A program made the translations under genes and the position numbers. A DNA stretch of 64,000 nt, taken from positions 72,147,855-72,211,854 of the forward strand of contig NC_016131.3 of assembly GCF_000005505.3 (NCBI RefSeq), read 5' to 3'. The notes beneath the pieces were generated by a model, which saw only the letters and a program-made list of their open reading frames with translations, did no database searches and had not been told where the DNA came from. Source of the stretch: Brachypodium distachyon. Its lineage: Eukaryota; Streptophyta; Magnoliopsida; Poales; Poaceae. Shown in pieces: positions 13,007 through 24,752 of this stretch. Each line of letters opens with the position of its first letter. The first letter of the stretch is position 1.

Positions 13007-14219
13007 CTAGGCATCCTCGTCCCCATACTCATGCATCACGAAAGTAGCTCCTGCAAATCGCGCGAAAAACCGTACTGTCATTTCAGATTTTTAACTGAAA
13101 CGTAGAGCCAAAATTTTGCCCCGGATCGCTTGGGGAATGACCGGAATTGCTTACCTGTGTTTGTTGAGGCAAATGGGGGAAGAACCGGATGAGCAGTGAA
13201 GATTTGGGTGTCAGTTGCTTGGGCTTCTTCTTCTTCTTGGCCGGGAGGAGGAGACAGAGTTAGCAGAATCAGTGGAGGATCGGTGTAGAGCATCTTCCCG
13301 TAGCACCTCTCGAGGGTCCCCTTCTCGAACTGGAGACAGAATGTCCTGGAGATCGAATCAACGATTCCGGTGAAGCGTTAATTAGGGCATGTTTGGAAAG
13401 AAGGTGGCTTTCTGAAGAATTTTGGTATCTGGCTCAAATTCTGACGGTGTAACGAACGAAGCTGATAATTTTTTGTGGTAATTAGCTACTCGTTTAATTA
13501 GTACTATGTGGTTACCAATTTACTTACTTTGGTGTAAAATCTGTGCAGCGCTCCCATCGGCGGTGCCTCCCCGGGGGAGCACGCTCGGCGCGGTATCGGT
13601 GGGACGAAGACTTGACGTGGATCTTCAAGGTGTCGAAGCGGGCGTGGTCGAAGCAGGCCTGCATGAGGCGTATGTTGGAGCAGAGGATGTCGATCCTGGC
13701 GAAGCCGCCGTGGCGGCAGAGCTCGCAGACGATCCTCCGGGGCTTGTTGTACAGGAACTTTGCCACGATGTCCACCTCATCTGTGCGAGCGATCTATGCC
13801 CATTAAGTACACACACAGCAATCAATCAACACTTACCAGGCAAGAACCGGAAGAAGAAGAAGAAGAAGATGATACTATGCATGTGGTCATTTATATACCT
13901 TGTGTGGGCCGAGCTGGAGGGCCCGGACGGCGAGGCACCGGGGCTTTCTCCGGACCTTGTTGCGGCGGAGGTGGTCGTCGAGCCAGCTGGGGCCGTCGTC
14001 GTCGTCGTCGTCCTGGCGGCAGAAGGTGGCGTGGGTGAGCACGCCCCGCATGAACATGACCAGGCGGAGCAAGGAGTCGCCGATCTGGAGCGCCGGATGG
14101 TGGCGCGTGACGTGCGTGTGCCACGGGCCAGGCGACCGCGTGATGGACTGCTGGTACGGCTCGCCTGCTTCGTCGGCGGCGTCCGTGAGGACGGCGTGCT
14201 CCGACGGCGGCGGAGGCAT
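13007..14219 (-). CDS. unrecognised 267-residue protein, four exons
   Basis: I do not recognise the family. Minus-strand exons 13899-14219, 13528-13775, 13155-13345 and 13007-13050 join in phase, with GT-AG ends at each junction, and finish in TAG. The product begins MPPPPSEHAVLTDAADEAGE. It has an acidic run QDDDDDDGPSWLDDHLRRNK near residue 70, then LCRHGGFARIDILCSN with several Cys, a basic stretch (APPGRHRRWERC), FCLQFEKGTLERCYGKML, and a tail ending in FVMHEYGDEDA. It has no signal peptide, membrane segment or known motif. The gene is convergent with the ligase gene, with only 325 bases between their stop codons. It could be a grass-specific gene. The frame agreement across three introns supports it as real, but the first exon is GC-rich and long open frames there can arise by chance. 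Confidence 0.68.
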
Positions 14220-15972
14220 GGCGGCAGCGGCGGCGGTGAACGTGTACTAGTCCGTAATCTAATCTAGCCGTGCCGTTAGCGTGCGTGCGTGTGTATTTGC
14301 GCACGTGCAGGCGTATGTATTTACGCACGTGCGTGCGTCGGTGCGTGGGTGTCCAGCGGGTGCACGAGCTGATGGGCGTTGTGGAGCGGGGTAGCCGCGC
14401 GTGCGGGGCGGTACGGGGCTCCGGTGTCTGCCGCGTGTGCCGTCAAGGTTCCATCGCGGATGGGTGGGTTCCGTTGGATTGGGGGCTCGGCTCGCCCGGT
14501 CGGCCGAGGACAGATGCCGCAGCGTGGGTGCGAACTGGGAAGTGCGCGCGTCGATCGGCGGAACAAATTCCTTGATTTCATACTGCAAATTTAAACAGCA
14601 CAGTCCGTGTCTCGATGCAGATTAGGTTCTGCATCGCCGCCGCCTCCCCAATCTGTCCGCCCTACTCGCGAGCTATCGTCAGACCTTGCGGCGGGGCTTC
14701 CTCGATCGTCTGCCTAAGAGGAGAGCCTCGATTCGACCAAGGCTTTACCAAAGGCACCGCGCCTCTTGTCGTCAGAGGCGTGAATCAAAATCCGAATCTC
14801 GAACTGTGAGACGTACTGTAGTAGATTCATGTTATACCGTGGTTATTATCTTCGGATTATTTTTTGTGAAAATAATAATGACGGTGCACTCTATCTAGAT
14901 ACGAGTGAATGGCACCCCCGTGCCGTGCACCCGATCCCCTCTTTGATTCACAGGAAAGGAAAGACATATACGAATAGAAAAAGAAAAGACAAAATTGCAA
15001 CATAGAAAAAACCTACTGGAATTTGATCGCACCAAAATTTGTTTGATTGAACATAGAACAAACAAAAAGAATTCTAACAAGAGGTTGGAGCGGATGGCAA
15101 AAGTTCTTATGAAATGTAGTGTATATGAATCATTTGAAAAATTCTCCATGGAATTCAATTATACAAATCATACAACCCATGTAGAAACAATTCTTAAAGG
15201 ATTCAAACCCTCCAAAATCCCACAGGCTGCAAGTCACATGAAGATTTTCTCAACAAAGAAAAAATAGTTTTGCTATGGGGAGTTATCTGTTTTTAGTTAG
15301 AGATCATTCGACCTGCTGGCTGTCGGATCTTAATCCAATGGCAACACATGAAAGAAAAGGGAGCGGAGATGGCACCCACAAACGTATCTTAATCCAACGG
15401 TTCTGAAATTTAAGCATCGCTTAAAATCAGGCGACCGAGGCCACACCCAAGAAAAAAACCGTATGATGTATATTTATCTATCAAGAAGAAGTAGTACACT
15501 GTATGATGTACTATATGATTCTGTGTACATAGATCAGAAACGTAAACGAAAATGATACATTTTTATTCGGCGCCCAATTAAATTGAGCAGCCAAAGAACA
15601 GTAGAACCAAACACGATGACGAATTTGACCGGTCGCTGTTAAAAATTCGACACGGCGATAATCAGCTGCAAAATCAAACCTATTACTAGTAATCCCAAAA
15701 TTAATCAGCCGTAGTACGTAGTCCTACCACTGTACGTACGTCGCTCGTCCCTTCTACGAACAAAACAAGAACGCGCGAGAGAAAGAAGAAGGAAAAAAAA
15801 AAAGCAAAACTGCAACTCGATCGAGACCCATGGCGGGGCGGCGGCCGGAGCGGAAGGAGACGTACGGGGACGACAGCTAGTACCGTAGCAGCAGTAGATC
15901 GAGCGCGCGGCGCGGCTTTCTTTTTTTTATCAAAATCCCGCCGTGCGTACGTGCAAGACGGCGTCTACGTAC
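14220..15972. other. intergenic, with a GT/GC-rich low-complexity patch
   Basis: The region upstream of the 13.0 kb gene starts with an alternating purine-pyrimidine patch at about 14270-14350 (repeated gtgcgtgcg and gcgcacgtgc), which could form Z-DNA or act as the leader and promoter. The rest is AT-rich with no gene seen. Its end, 15770-15972, probably holds the 3' untranslated part of the peroxidase gene. Confidence 0.45.
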
Positions 15973-17249
15973 TTAGCCTCCGCCGCGGAGCTTGAGGTGG
16001 CCTTTCCCCTTGTGGTGCTTCTTCCCCTCTCCGGCGCCCTTCCCGGCCGGGGCGGCGCCGCCGCTCCCCGCGCCTTTCTCGGGCTCCAGTGTCCCATGCG
16101 AGACGCCATCCGACACGTGGGTCCCGCCAGCCGACAGCCCCTCGAGGTCCTCCGGGTCCACGGAGCTGATCCGGATCACGGACGCCCCGCTGTCTGCTGC
16201 CACGGGGTTGTTAAACTCTGAACAAGTCTTCCTGATCTCGCCGTCTTTCCCCGTGATCACCTTGAGCGCGCTGAGCTTCTCCATGGACTTTGCAAAGAGC
16301 GGCACGAACTGGTCGGGCTTGGACGACATCTCCTTGATGATCGGCATCGTCTTGGAGTCCAGCCCCAGGAGCCTGTCGATGGTGAGCGGCATCTTTTTCG
16401 CCAGGACAAGATCGAAGTAGCTGCCGCCGTCCACCACGTTGGGCGTGGTCTCGTCCATCTTCACCATCCCCGTGTCCCGGTTGGGCCCATCGCAGAGCTT
16501 GCTGATGGCGGCGTGGTAGCCGGGCTCCATGGGCGTGGCGTCGGGCTCGATGAAGATGCACCGGACCTGGCCGATGCTGTGGCCGCCGGCCAGGAGGGCG
16601 ACCATTTCCTCGGCCGTGAAGCCCTTGTCGACGAAGTCCATGATGAGCTTCGGGACCGGGATGTCGGGCCCGGGCAAGTTGTTGTCGGCTTCCTCGCGGT
16701 TGGAGACGAGCGAGTCGCGGCGGCCTGTGGGGAGGTCGTAGGATGGCCCGCCGGCCAGCTTGACGGCGTCCCGGGCGCTGAGCGCCACGATGTCGGCGCA
16801 GGAGACTGTGTTGGGGCACTTGGACTCGAGCTCCTTCTTGATCTCGTCGATGATCTCGAAGCCCCGGACGGAGATGTTGGGCCCGGCTTCCTTCTCCGCG
16901 CTCTGGTTCGACAGCGGGTCGATCAGGATGGACGCGTCACAGCCCTGCATGCACATTGTTCCAATGCAAAATGTCCATGGATGGATGGATTGTTCAGATC
17001 AAGAATAATGTACACAATACACATATGGGATGTACGTACATTGGCGAAGCAGTCGTGGAAGAGGAGGCGGAGGAGGCCGGCGGCGGTGCCGGGCTCCTCC
17101 TTGATCTTCTTCTCGATGGTGGCGGTGACGATCTTCTCGGCGTCGGGGCAGGAGGACTTGTAGAAGTCGAGGCTGAGATCCCCCGCGGAGGCCAGCGGCG
17201 CCGCGGCGGCGAGCAGACCGAAGACGAGGAGCAGGCGGCGGGCGTCCAT
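15973..17249 (-). CDS. secreted class III peroxidase with C-terminal extension
   Basis: Haem peroxidase of the plant secretory pathway that oxidises phenolics with hydrogen peroxide, usually in the cell wall or vacuole. Two exons, 17040-17249 and 15973-16944, give 393 residues. A signal peptide covers about residues 1-22 (MDARRLLLVFGLLAAAAPLASA). The distal site is RLLFHDCF with Arg61 and His65. Calcium ligands are seen at GCDAS (71-75) and in DETTPNVVDGG (234-244). The proximal His is His192 in GGHSIG. All eight canonical Cys are present (34, 67, 72, 113, 119, 199, 221, 311). The usual fold ends near CSEFN (311-315). About 78 further residues follow, Gly/Lys/His-rich at the end (GKKHHKGKGHLKLRGGG). 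Family members normally have only a short tail, so this is unusual. The frame is open and unbroken, so it is not an obvious frameshift artefact. Confidence 0.93.
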
Positions 17250-18775
17250 TTGGTGAGAGATCTCGTACGTATACGTGCGTGCAAAGGGATCGAGCTCCCT
17301 CCTCCTCGCGATGCAGTACGGGGACCCAGGGCCCGGTCGGGGGCCGCGCTTAATACCGGGGCGGTCAACCGGGGAGCCCCTGTCCCCGCGCGGCGCGGCC
17401 AGGGCGCGCATGCGTGTGGGTGGCTCTCCTGACGCCTCCGGGGGTGTAATAATAGGAGGAGGCTTTCCTTCCCTTCCGTTCCCATGTCCCCAGCTCTCAT
17501 CTCGGCATGCAGCATTTTTCTCCGTCTTCTAATTGTGTTGCCGGATAAACCTACCGTTGGTCTTGCATCATGAAAAAAGCTCTTCTCCCACTAGTTTTAT
17601 TTCTTCATTCAGAGAAATAACATGGAAACCATTACACGCGCCAAAAAAAGGCAACAAGGATGCACTCGTGTTTCCTGTTCCGATGGCCACGACTCGGATA
17701 TTCTAGCCCTCGCCAACGAAGAACTGACAGCAGAAATTTGAATCGCCGCCAGAGGCTTTAAACAGTGCAATAACCACCCGTCACGTGGGGCAAGATCGAA
17801 TAATACATTTGTGAAAATGTTTGTGCACCGAAACAGACGATGACCATGAGCCATTTGTAGAAGCTGTTCAATTACTACGGAGTAGGAAATAGAGCATTAC
17901 AATGGGAAAACATCCAATTCTAAGTTGTTCCCATGCAACTTATTTTTCGCAGTGGAATTAATTTTGATGTGATGAAGGGACTTTTTTCTGTTCAGTGAAA
18001 CATGTCCAACCAAAAATGTAGAATTGGAATATGGATACAAAGCAATTCCGATAGACAATCACCATAGGTGTGTGTTTTAGACTGCCCTTTTTAATCGGGC
18101 TTTCTTATTTTATCGCCAGAGTATTCAACAGACCATAACAAATTAATCGACCTTGAGAACATGGCGGCAGGAGTTGAATGAATTATATACTGTGTTATCT
18201 TTAGCTTTAGTGGCAAGCGAGTATCATGCCGATCCTCGTATTCCTGAGAGGTCAGGTTGCATTGGGACCTCACATGCGTTCACAATAATACTGTCCATTT
18301 AATCAATGCCCCTGCACATCTTTTTGTCTCATTTGGCTAGTTTCAATAACACGCAACATGTAGCGTTGTGCGACACAGAGCAAGTAGATAGAAAAGCAGA
18401 TCACAGAACGAAATGCAAAATCTAAAATACAAATGCTTGTGCCTGGAATGCAACATGCTACTGACAAAATATCAAAAAATAAATAACCACTATTTTACTA
18501 TATGCTCTGCACAATTACATGACAGCGATACGTTTTTCTCAACAATGAGAAGGAATGGATTTAAAGCCGGTTAGGAGCAACTCAGGGAGTAGGAGCAACT
18601 CAGGGAGTATTACGGATCAAGGTCAACCCTCAGACTACTAATCTAGTGCAGAGCTAAATCAGATCAAGCTACTTTTCCCCCTTTGCCCAATAACTTACAG
18701 GCTCTTTACATCAAAAGGGAAAACGGTAACGGTAAACCAAACAAACAACAATGGCGATAAACAAACGCCCTAACA
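17250..18775. other. intergenic
   Basis: It holds the promoter and leader of the peroxidase gene (GC-rich up to about 17500), then AT-rich sequence that includes the 3' flank of the DP gene, which is read on the same strand. No further gene was seen. Confidence 0.5.
18573..18608. repeat. 18-bp perfect tandem duplication
   Basis: The unit aggagcaactcagggagt occurs twice head to tail at 18573-18590 and 18591-18608, in the 3' flank of the DP gene. Confidence 0.97.
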
Positions 18776-21700
18776 CTAGTGCTCGTGCTTCACGCGCCCT
18801 TTCAGTATTCCTGGAACAGGGGGTGAGCTTGGAAATCTAGCTGTACCATTATTCGCCATTGCAGATTGTTGTAACTGATCCCAATAAATATTTGCCATGC
18901 TTGAGTCCTCGCATCCATTTAATCTTGGGTCAGGAGTGCCATCATTCTGTTCTTTCCCACAGGAGTTCATTGCTTTTAGCACATACGAGTCATCATGCAA
19001 CTCAAATGGAGTGCTGCGGTTTACAAATGCATGCATGCATGCAAAAAATAAATAAATCAGAACAGACCTTGTGTTGAATCCACAACAAAGTGAAAAGAAG
19101 ACAATAAGAATTTTTGCTAGTAAATTGGAAGACAATAAGAATTGTTGTCTTACGTATTAAAGTCAAAATGCACCAGTTGCATATCTTCTGAGATCTCAAC
19201 TTCAACAGTTGCATGAGGCCGTGTCTGCATGATAAGAAAAAAAATGTATGTCCATAAGGCAGAATTGTAAAATAAGAGAACGAAGGATAGAGAATTTGAA
19301 AATTATGCACCTGGATCAGGATAAATGGCAAGGCCACTCCGCCAGAAGGAATGTTTCCTGAACCATACATCCCTTCATTTCGGTGTATTAAGTTTTGCAT
19401 ACCTAGATACTTGATATGCCAAAAACATCCATAAATATGTCAGTCAAAAATTTGTCCAAGAGATAAGAAATTTTGAAAATAGGAATGATCAACTCTCAAA
19501 CAAAACGAACAATCCATGGGAAACTTTTTCTATTCCAACATTAAAACTTAAGGTGGGCCTTTGTAGTTTGTACTACCCTTGTTTAATTACGACAAGGGTT
19601 CACAAAACTGAGAGGAACTGATCACCTCCTACCCTGGAGAGAACTACATAACTGTCAGAAAACAGCCATGCATACAAACAGTTGCTAAAAGATTGGGACA
19701 TCTCTTTAATAGCATGGACAACATGAGTTAGTAGCTAGTAAAGAGAATGAACTGGGTATGCATCATGAGACAATGGTACAAAAGTGCTCTGTTATGTCAG
19801 TAGAGCCACATGATCTGAAGACTACTGTACCCGATAAGGTATTAGCTCTAACAAGCACATAGATCATTTCATACATTTCATTTGACATGACCAAAGAAAA
19901 ACAGGTGAAGTCATAACTCTTACTTGGTCTTGTAGCTCCTGCAAATAAGCACTTTTCTTCTCAATCCTACCTTTCAGCCCCACGAGCTCTGTCTGTAAAA
20001 AGGCACAAACAGATGAATAGAACTACTAAAGGTGTATCGTACGCCAATAATTATAGGAAAAGAAGACAAAACCTGCAGTTCTTCAATATCATTTATACTA
20101 GTCCGAGGCAAGCCCTTCCACTGTATTTCCTTCTTATCTTTGGATATAATGTCCATAGCCATCAGAACATTCAATGCATCATAAACCCTTCTTCGTATGT
20201 TTTTCTCATCATATTGTTGCTGCATTTTTAGATACAGTGAGCACATACCCAATTAAGCAAGCAAGCAATTAATGCAAAGGGGAATTCATATTTCTTAACT
20301 GCATTGGGATTATCAGGATCTGGAGATTCCATGTTATTATTGGGATCCGCAAACTCCGCAACAAGTTCATCTGCCACCTAACAAAAATAGGCCAAACGTA
20401 TGAACTCGGGAATTTTATTTTCCCAACAATGATATATCCTAATGATTTCAATCAACTAATGTAGAAACAAAGATAGATATGTCAATACTATTGATGGCAC
20501 AGGAAGAACAGAACGAAATAGTATAGGTCTCAACAGTTTTAACTTTTAAGGGACTCCAAAGTCCAAACATCAATATGAATATATTGAAAGGCAGGATGTT
20601 CATATAATGCATAGCAGTAAGAGAGTGTATTAACTAAGGATTATCAAGATTACAATGAACAGTATCACACGTATTACCAGTTTCACGACTTCCATCACAG
20701 CAAGATCTTAGCAGTGTGATACTGTGATCAAATGGTGGTGTTAAATATGACGCGGAAGTGCGATTCACATTTCATGATCACAAGTTATGGTACAAAATAT
20801 GGCCACCAGTTTGATTAAAATTAGTAGGATGAATGAAAAGCCCTCAAAGCCAGTTACAAATGTAATATAGGGCTTCATCGATTAAACCAGGTGGAATACA
20901 AAAAGGTCTGGCTCAATGTTTACTGGCTAGTTCTGCCCTCTACTGTATAGAGAACACTGTTATGCTTTGCATTACACATAACCCTAGTCCCTTTTTAATA
21001 AGTGATATAATTTACAATCATAGAGCAATGCGAAACAAATATGCAAAAACAAATAGGGTTGCAATACAGCGGTGATGATTTAGTTTGCGGTTTTGCACTT
21101 CAGATATAGCAACAGCCATGCAGACTACATAAATAATGACAACACAACAGAAACTTGAGCTAACAGAAATAATAAAGCACTAACTTCATTGTATGTTGTT
21201 CTCCCTTTACTTTCAACTTTCTCGCAAACTGCAAAATAACAAACAGAAAACATTATGATACCTACTATATTAGTAGCATTAAGCTCTACTCGCTAGTCAG
21301 CACCTCTAGAATAAATAACAAATGAATGCCAATATAACAGAAACAGAAAACAAATGGAATGTTAGCTCATTGTTTGTATTTGAATCACGCTGTATGGATA
21401 AATTGTATATTTGGACATGACCTTCGGTAATAACCATTAATGCGACTGACCTTTCATACTGAACTGTCGCAATCCCCGACCACCTTTATCAGGACCAACT
21501 GCTGATGCTCTTCTCTTTTTCTTCTTGCTGCTGTTTTAAAATCACTTATTACATATGCACTAGACTAATATAAACCAACTACAGAAAGGATGACTAGAAG
21601 TAGCTATTTGAGCAATGGCACAGTCCTAATTCTTATAGCTTGCTATTAACTATAAGGTGGGAGACAGGAATTATCCAATATTTGATTATTCAAAGTAAAT

Positions 21701-22420
21701 AAGAATATATATCTACAGAAACTCTGTATAGCACCTAAAAGCAGTAATCATCGTAGACGAATAGACAGGACAGAGCAGCAAATTTGCACATTAACTTTAC
21801 GGTGCTTCGTTATACAGTCTAACTCCGAAGGCCAGGAATCATACGACTTGTATTTTTAGTGGACCTGCATCAGCCTACAAAATAAGAGTTGGATCTAAGA
21901 TTTGACGCTTTGGGCTAGGCAGATCTGCAGGACGTAATTCGCAGAACAAACACGAAGAACTCTACGGATCAGCATACACGTGACAAGCATCGACTCCGAT
22001 CTCAAAGGCTTCTCTCGAGGAAAAAACAACTTGGACATGCAGCGGAACAGATGGAGAAACAGGCAAGCCCAAGCGAAACGACTTCACAAACCTCACGGGA
22101 GCCTGCGATGAAGGCGCGTCGTCGCCGTTGATGTCGAGGTTGTTGAGACGAAGGAAGGTGCCCTCGCTGGCGGGCGTGGATGCCGTCGCCGCCGCCGCTT
22201 CGGGGGTCGGCCCCGTGCCGGTGGCGGCGGGGCCGTGCTGCTCGCTGCGGCCGGACGGGGAGCCGGCGCTCCCGCCGCTGGTAGAGGCGGAGTGCGCGCC
22301 GCTGGAGGGCGGCGGCGTGCCCAGGGGCGTCCGAGCGGCGGACGGCTGCGGCGGGCGCGGGAAGCTCGAGGCGCCACGGCCGCCGTCCTCATCCGTGCGG
22401 TGGGCGATGCCGGAGACCAT
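18776..22420 (-). CDS. DP: DP subunit of the E2F/DP transcription factor
   Basis: DP proteins pair with E2F factors and bind E2F sites to control entry into S phase; they act in the nucleus. Nine minus-strand exons: about 22092-22420, 21451-21530, 21185-21228, 20300-20377, 20073-20219, 19924-19992, 19311-19409, 19154-19224 and 18776-19013, giving about 384 residues. The N-terminus is Pro/Ser/Ala-rich and disordered. A basic SKKKKRRA segment, possibly a nuclear signal, precedes the winged-helix domain ([47 protein letters not shown]), which contains the RRxYD DNA-recognition motif. Dimerisation and marked-box parts follow ([49 protein letters not shown]). Introns 3 and 4 start with GTTAGT and GTTAAG. 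The exon 1/2 junction is ambiguous: ending exon 1 at 22092 keeps the frame, but a stronger-looking donor lies at 22097. The leader carries a telo-box. Confidence 0.94.
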
Positions 22421-22476
22421 GGGGGTGGAGATCGCGCGAATCGGATACGCGGAATTGGGGAAGAGCTGGAGCGTCG

Positions 22477-22484
22477 AAACCCTA
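22477..22484 (-). promoter_or_regulatory. telo-box (AAACCCTA) in the DP leader
   Basis: AAACCCTA lies 57-64 bases upstream of the DP start codon. In plants this motif is enriched just downstream of transcription starts of cell-cycle and ribosome-biogenesis genes, which suits a DP gene. Function here is inferred from position only. Confidence 0.45.
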
Positions 22485-22782
22485 ACGAGGCAAGGAGAGG
22501 AGAGGGGGACAAAATGGAGGGAGAGAAGGAAATCGTCGCGAGAGCGGGGAGAGGACGCGAAGCCGAGCCTTATTTTCCCTCAACGTTTTCTTTTTGTTTT
22601 CGTTCGGTTTTACGGGATTTTGGCGGCTGCGGGGGTGATCTGAACTCGAGGGCAGGATGGTCATGTTTCACGATAAAAACCGGACTTCTCTGATCCCCCG
22701 CACGAACTGAGTTTCGCAGCCAAGGAAGAAAAAAAAAGTTTCGCAACCAAGAATATTTTTTTCTTTCTCTTCTAAGTAATGT

Positions 22783-22898
22783 AATCCCTCCGTCCCTTAT
22801 TAAGTGTCATAATATTACATGTATCTAGACGTATTTTTTATATAAATACGTTCATATTTTAAACAAATTTGAGTCACTTGATATGAACGGAAAGAGTA
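22783..22898. mobile_element. degraded Stowaway-like MITE
   Basis: Left end atccctccgtcccttatta and right end atgaacggaaagagta are imperfect inverted repeats around an AT-rich core with the usual tatctagacg and caaatttgag words. It is non-autonomous, with no coding sequence. Confidence 0.7.
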
Positions 22899-23480
22899 TT
22901 CAAAGTAGTCTCACGTAACATTTCTAGTGTCAAAACATACGTTATCAAACACATATTAAAATTGTTCTCTGGAGGTTAGGGAGTTCTTAGATTTATGAGA
23001 CCTTTGGTAGGAGAAACACTTCTTCAGTGGGTTGCAGTAAAAAAAGATACTTCTTCAGTGGGACAGCCTGAAGAAGCTGTGTAGTATGTTTTTTCTGACC
23101 GAAATAAATGACTAAGTTCTATTAAAAACTTGACACTAAAAATCTGACTGAAAGAGGTAGATTTTCAGTGAATTCTTTGTACAGATTTTTGAAAAGGGCC
23201 CAGATTCCCTTTTCCTTACTAGTTACCGTGGAGAGTTAAATTGCCGCAGAAAATTAAAGTTTTTATCTGGCTGGTAAGTAGGAGGAGTTAATAGAAAATA
23301 CAAGAGGCAAAAATCTTGATAAACTAATTTCCCATGATGTGGTTGAAATGCAAAATTGTAACACATCAACTAAATTGCTTTGAAAGGGCAGACGGCCAAA
23401 AAAAACAACAGAAAATAAAAAACTAAAACGACATGCATTTTTAAACGGAAGAAGCATGCTACAACACGAGGATATATGCT

Positions 23481-23595
23481 ACTCCCTCCGTTCCATAATT
23501 CTTGTCTCAAATTTGTCAAAAAAATGGATATATCTATTTTTAAAAAGTGTCTATACATATAATATTTCGACAAGAATTATGGAACGGAAAGAGTA
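23481..23595. mobile_element. Stowaway-like MITE
   Basis: Inverted ends: actccctccgttccataatt on the left and aattatggaacggaaagagt on the right, about 115 bp long, AT-rich core. No coding capacity. Confidence 0.85.
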
Positions 23596-24150
23596 CTAAT
23601 ATATTCATCAAAAAGAGTACTAAACAATCCTAATGCACTCCGATTACAAGTGGAGGCACGATGCTTTCGAAAGATGTGTTGTTGAAAGATAATCATCATT
23701 GGTTAGTGGAGAGGTTGTACCTTTCTTCCACGTCCACGGTGATGAAACACTAGTTTTGATGTCACGTGTGTCTCTTAAGGAGAGGCTATAATCTCAGGGA
23801 TAGATAAATGTAAAGCCGATCGAAAGCTAGAAGACATAATCGCGGTGAGCAGCGACGGAGGCAGGATTCCATTCAGCACAAGGCTATTGCTTAAAATTAC
23901 AAAAATTATCTAACAAAAGGCCCGGGCTGAACCTTCCAATCATCAAATTTAACAAAGAAACAAATTCTACGTCCCTGGCGGTGAGGACTTTGTCTTTTGC
24001 ACGCGGTACGTATGTGTGTGGCGCGGGGTCGGCGTGGGCATGTACACAAGCAGTGTCGCTGGAAGAAAAAAAGAATGCCAAGTAAATGCAGGTCTTCCTC
24101 CTGTAGGAAACCGGTCAGACACTCCCAATGCATTGTAGTACACTGTATTA

Positions 24151-24268
24151 TACTCCCTCCGTCTCATATTAATTGACTTAAATTTGTCCAAATATAGATG
24201 TATATATGCATAAAAAACGTTTAGATACATGTAATAAAAAAGTCATTTAATATGGGACGGAGGGAGTA
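24151..24268. mobile_element. Stowaway-like MITE, well preserved
   Basis: Near-perfect inverted ends: tactccctccgtctcatatt on the left and aatatgggacggagggagta on the right, about 118 bp. The TA dinucleotides at both ends fit the TA target preference of Tc1/mariner-type elements. Confidence 0.9.
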
Positions 24269-24323
24269 TGCATTAAATACTTGCTTAGATACAACTCTCA
24301 CAATGCTTTGTATCTTAGTTTTG

Positions 24324-24451
24324 TACTTTCTCCGTCCAACAAAGGATGACTCAGCTTTGACAAAATTTGAGTGTATCTACAGACTAAGTCATGTCTAAAT
24401 ACATTTAAATTTTGACAAACTTGAGACACTTTTTGTTGGACGGAGGGAGTA
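24324..24451. mobile_element. Stowaway-like MITE, second subfamily
   Basis: Ends tactttctccgtccaacaaa and ttgttggacggagggagta are inverted copies. Internal words (tgacaaa, gtctaaatacattt) match the element at 36573-36700, so these two belong to one subfamily. Confidence 0.88.
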
Positions 24452-24630
24452 TCTAAATATGCTTTCACTTATTATGTTTTGGGAGAGAGCAATTATGAAA
24501 TTTTTTGGATTTCACGCTAAGAGTTGTATCTAGATTAAGACACCATGACTCTCTCTTTCTTTATTAAATCGGATGTCACATCAGATTTTTACTTACGTGG
24601 CATACTTAACATACGGTACACCTTTAGAAG

Positions 24631-24752
24631 TCTCACTCCGTCCCATTTTAAACGACTTTTTATTACATATATCTATATGCTTTTAACGCGTATACACTCA
24701 TATTTGGACAAATTTGAGTCGTTTAATTTCTAAAAAAAAAATTGAGCGAGTA
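24631..24752. mobile_element. Stowaway-like MITE, decayed right end
   Basis: Left end tctcactccgtcccatttta is intact. The right end is eroded (taaaaaaaaaattgagcgag), but the inner inverted words aaacgact and gtcgttt remain. Confidence 0.65.

Noticed and set aside
14270..14350. Alternating GT/GC patch considered as a CRISPR-like or satellite array
   Set aside because: The units are irregular and only a few bases long; simple low-complexity sequence explains it.
16211..16819. Second open frame overlapping the peroxidase
   Set aside because: It is a frame-shifted shadow of the GC-rich peroxidase exon, without any domain.
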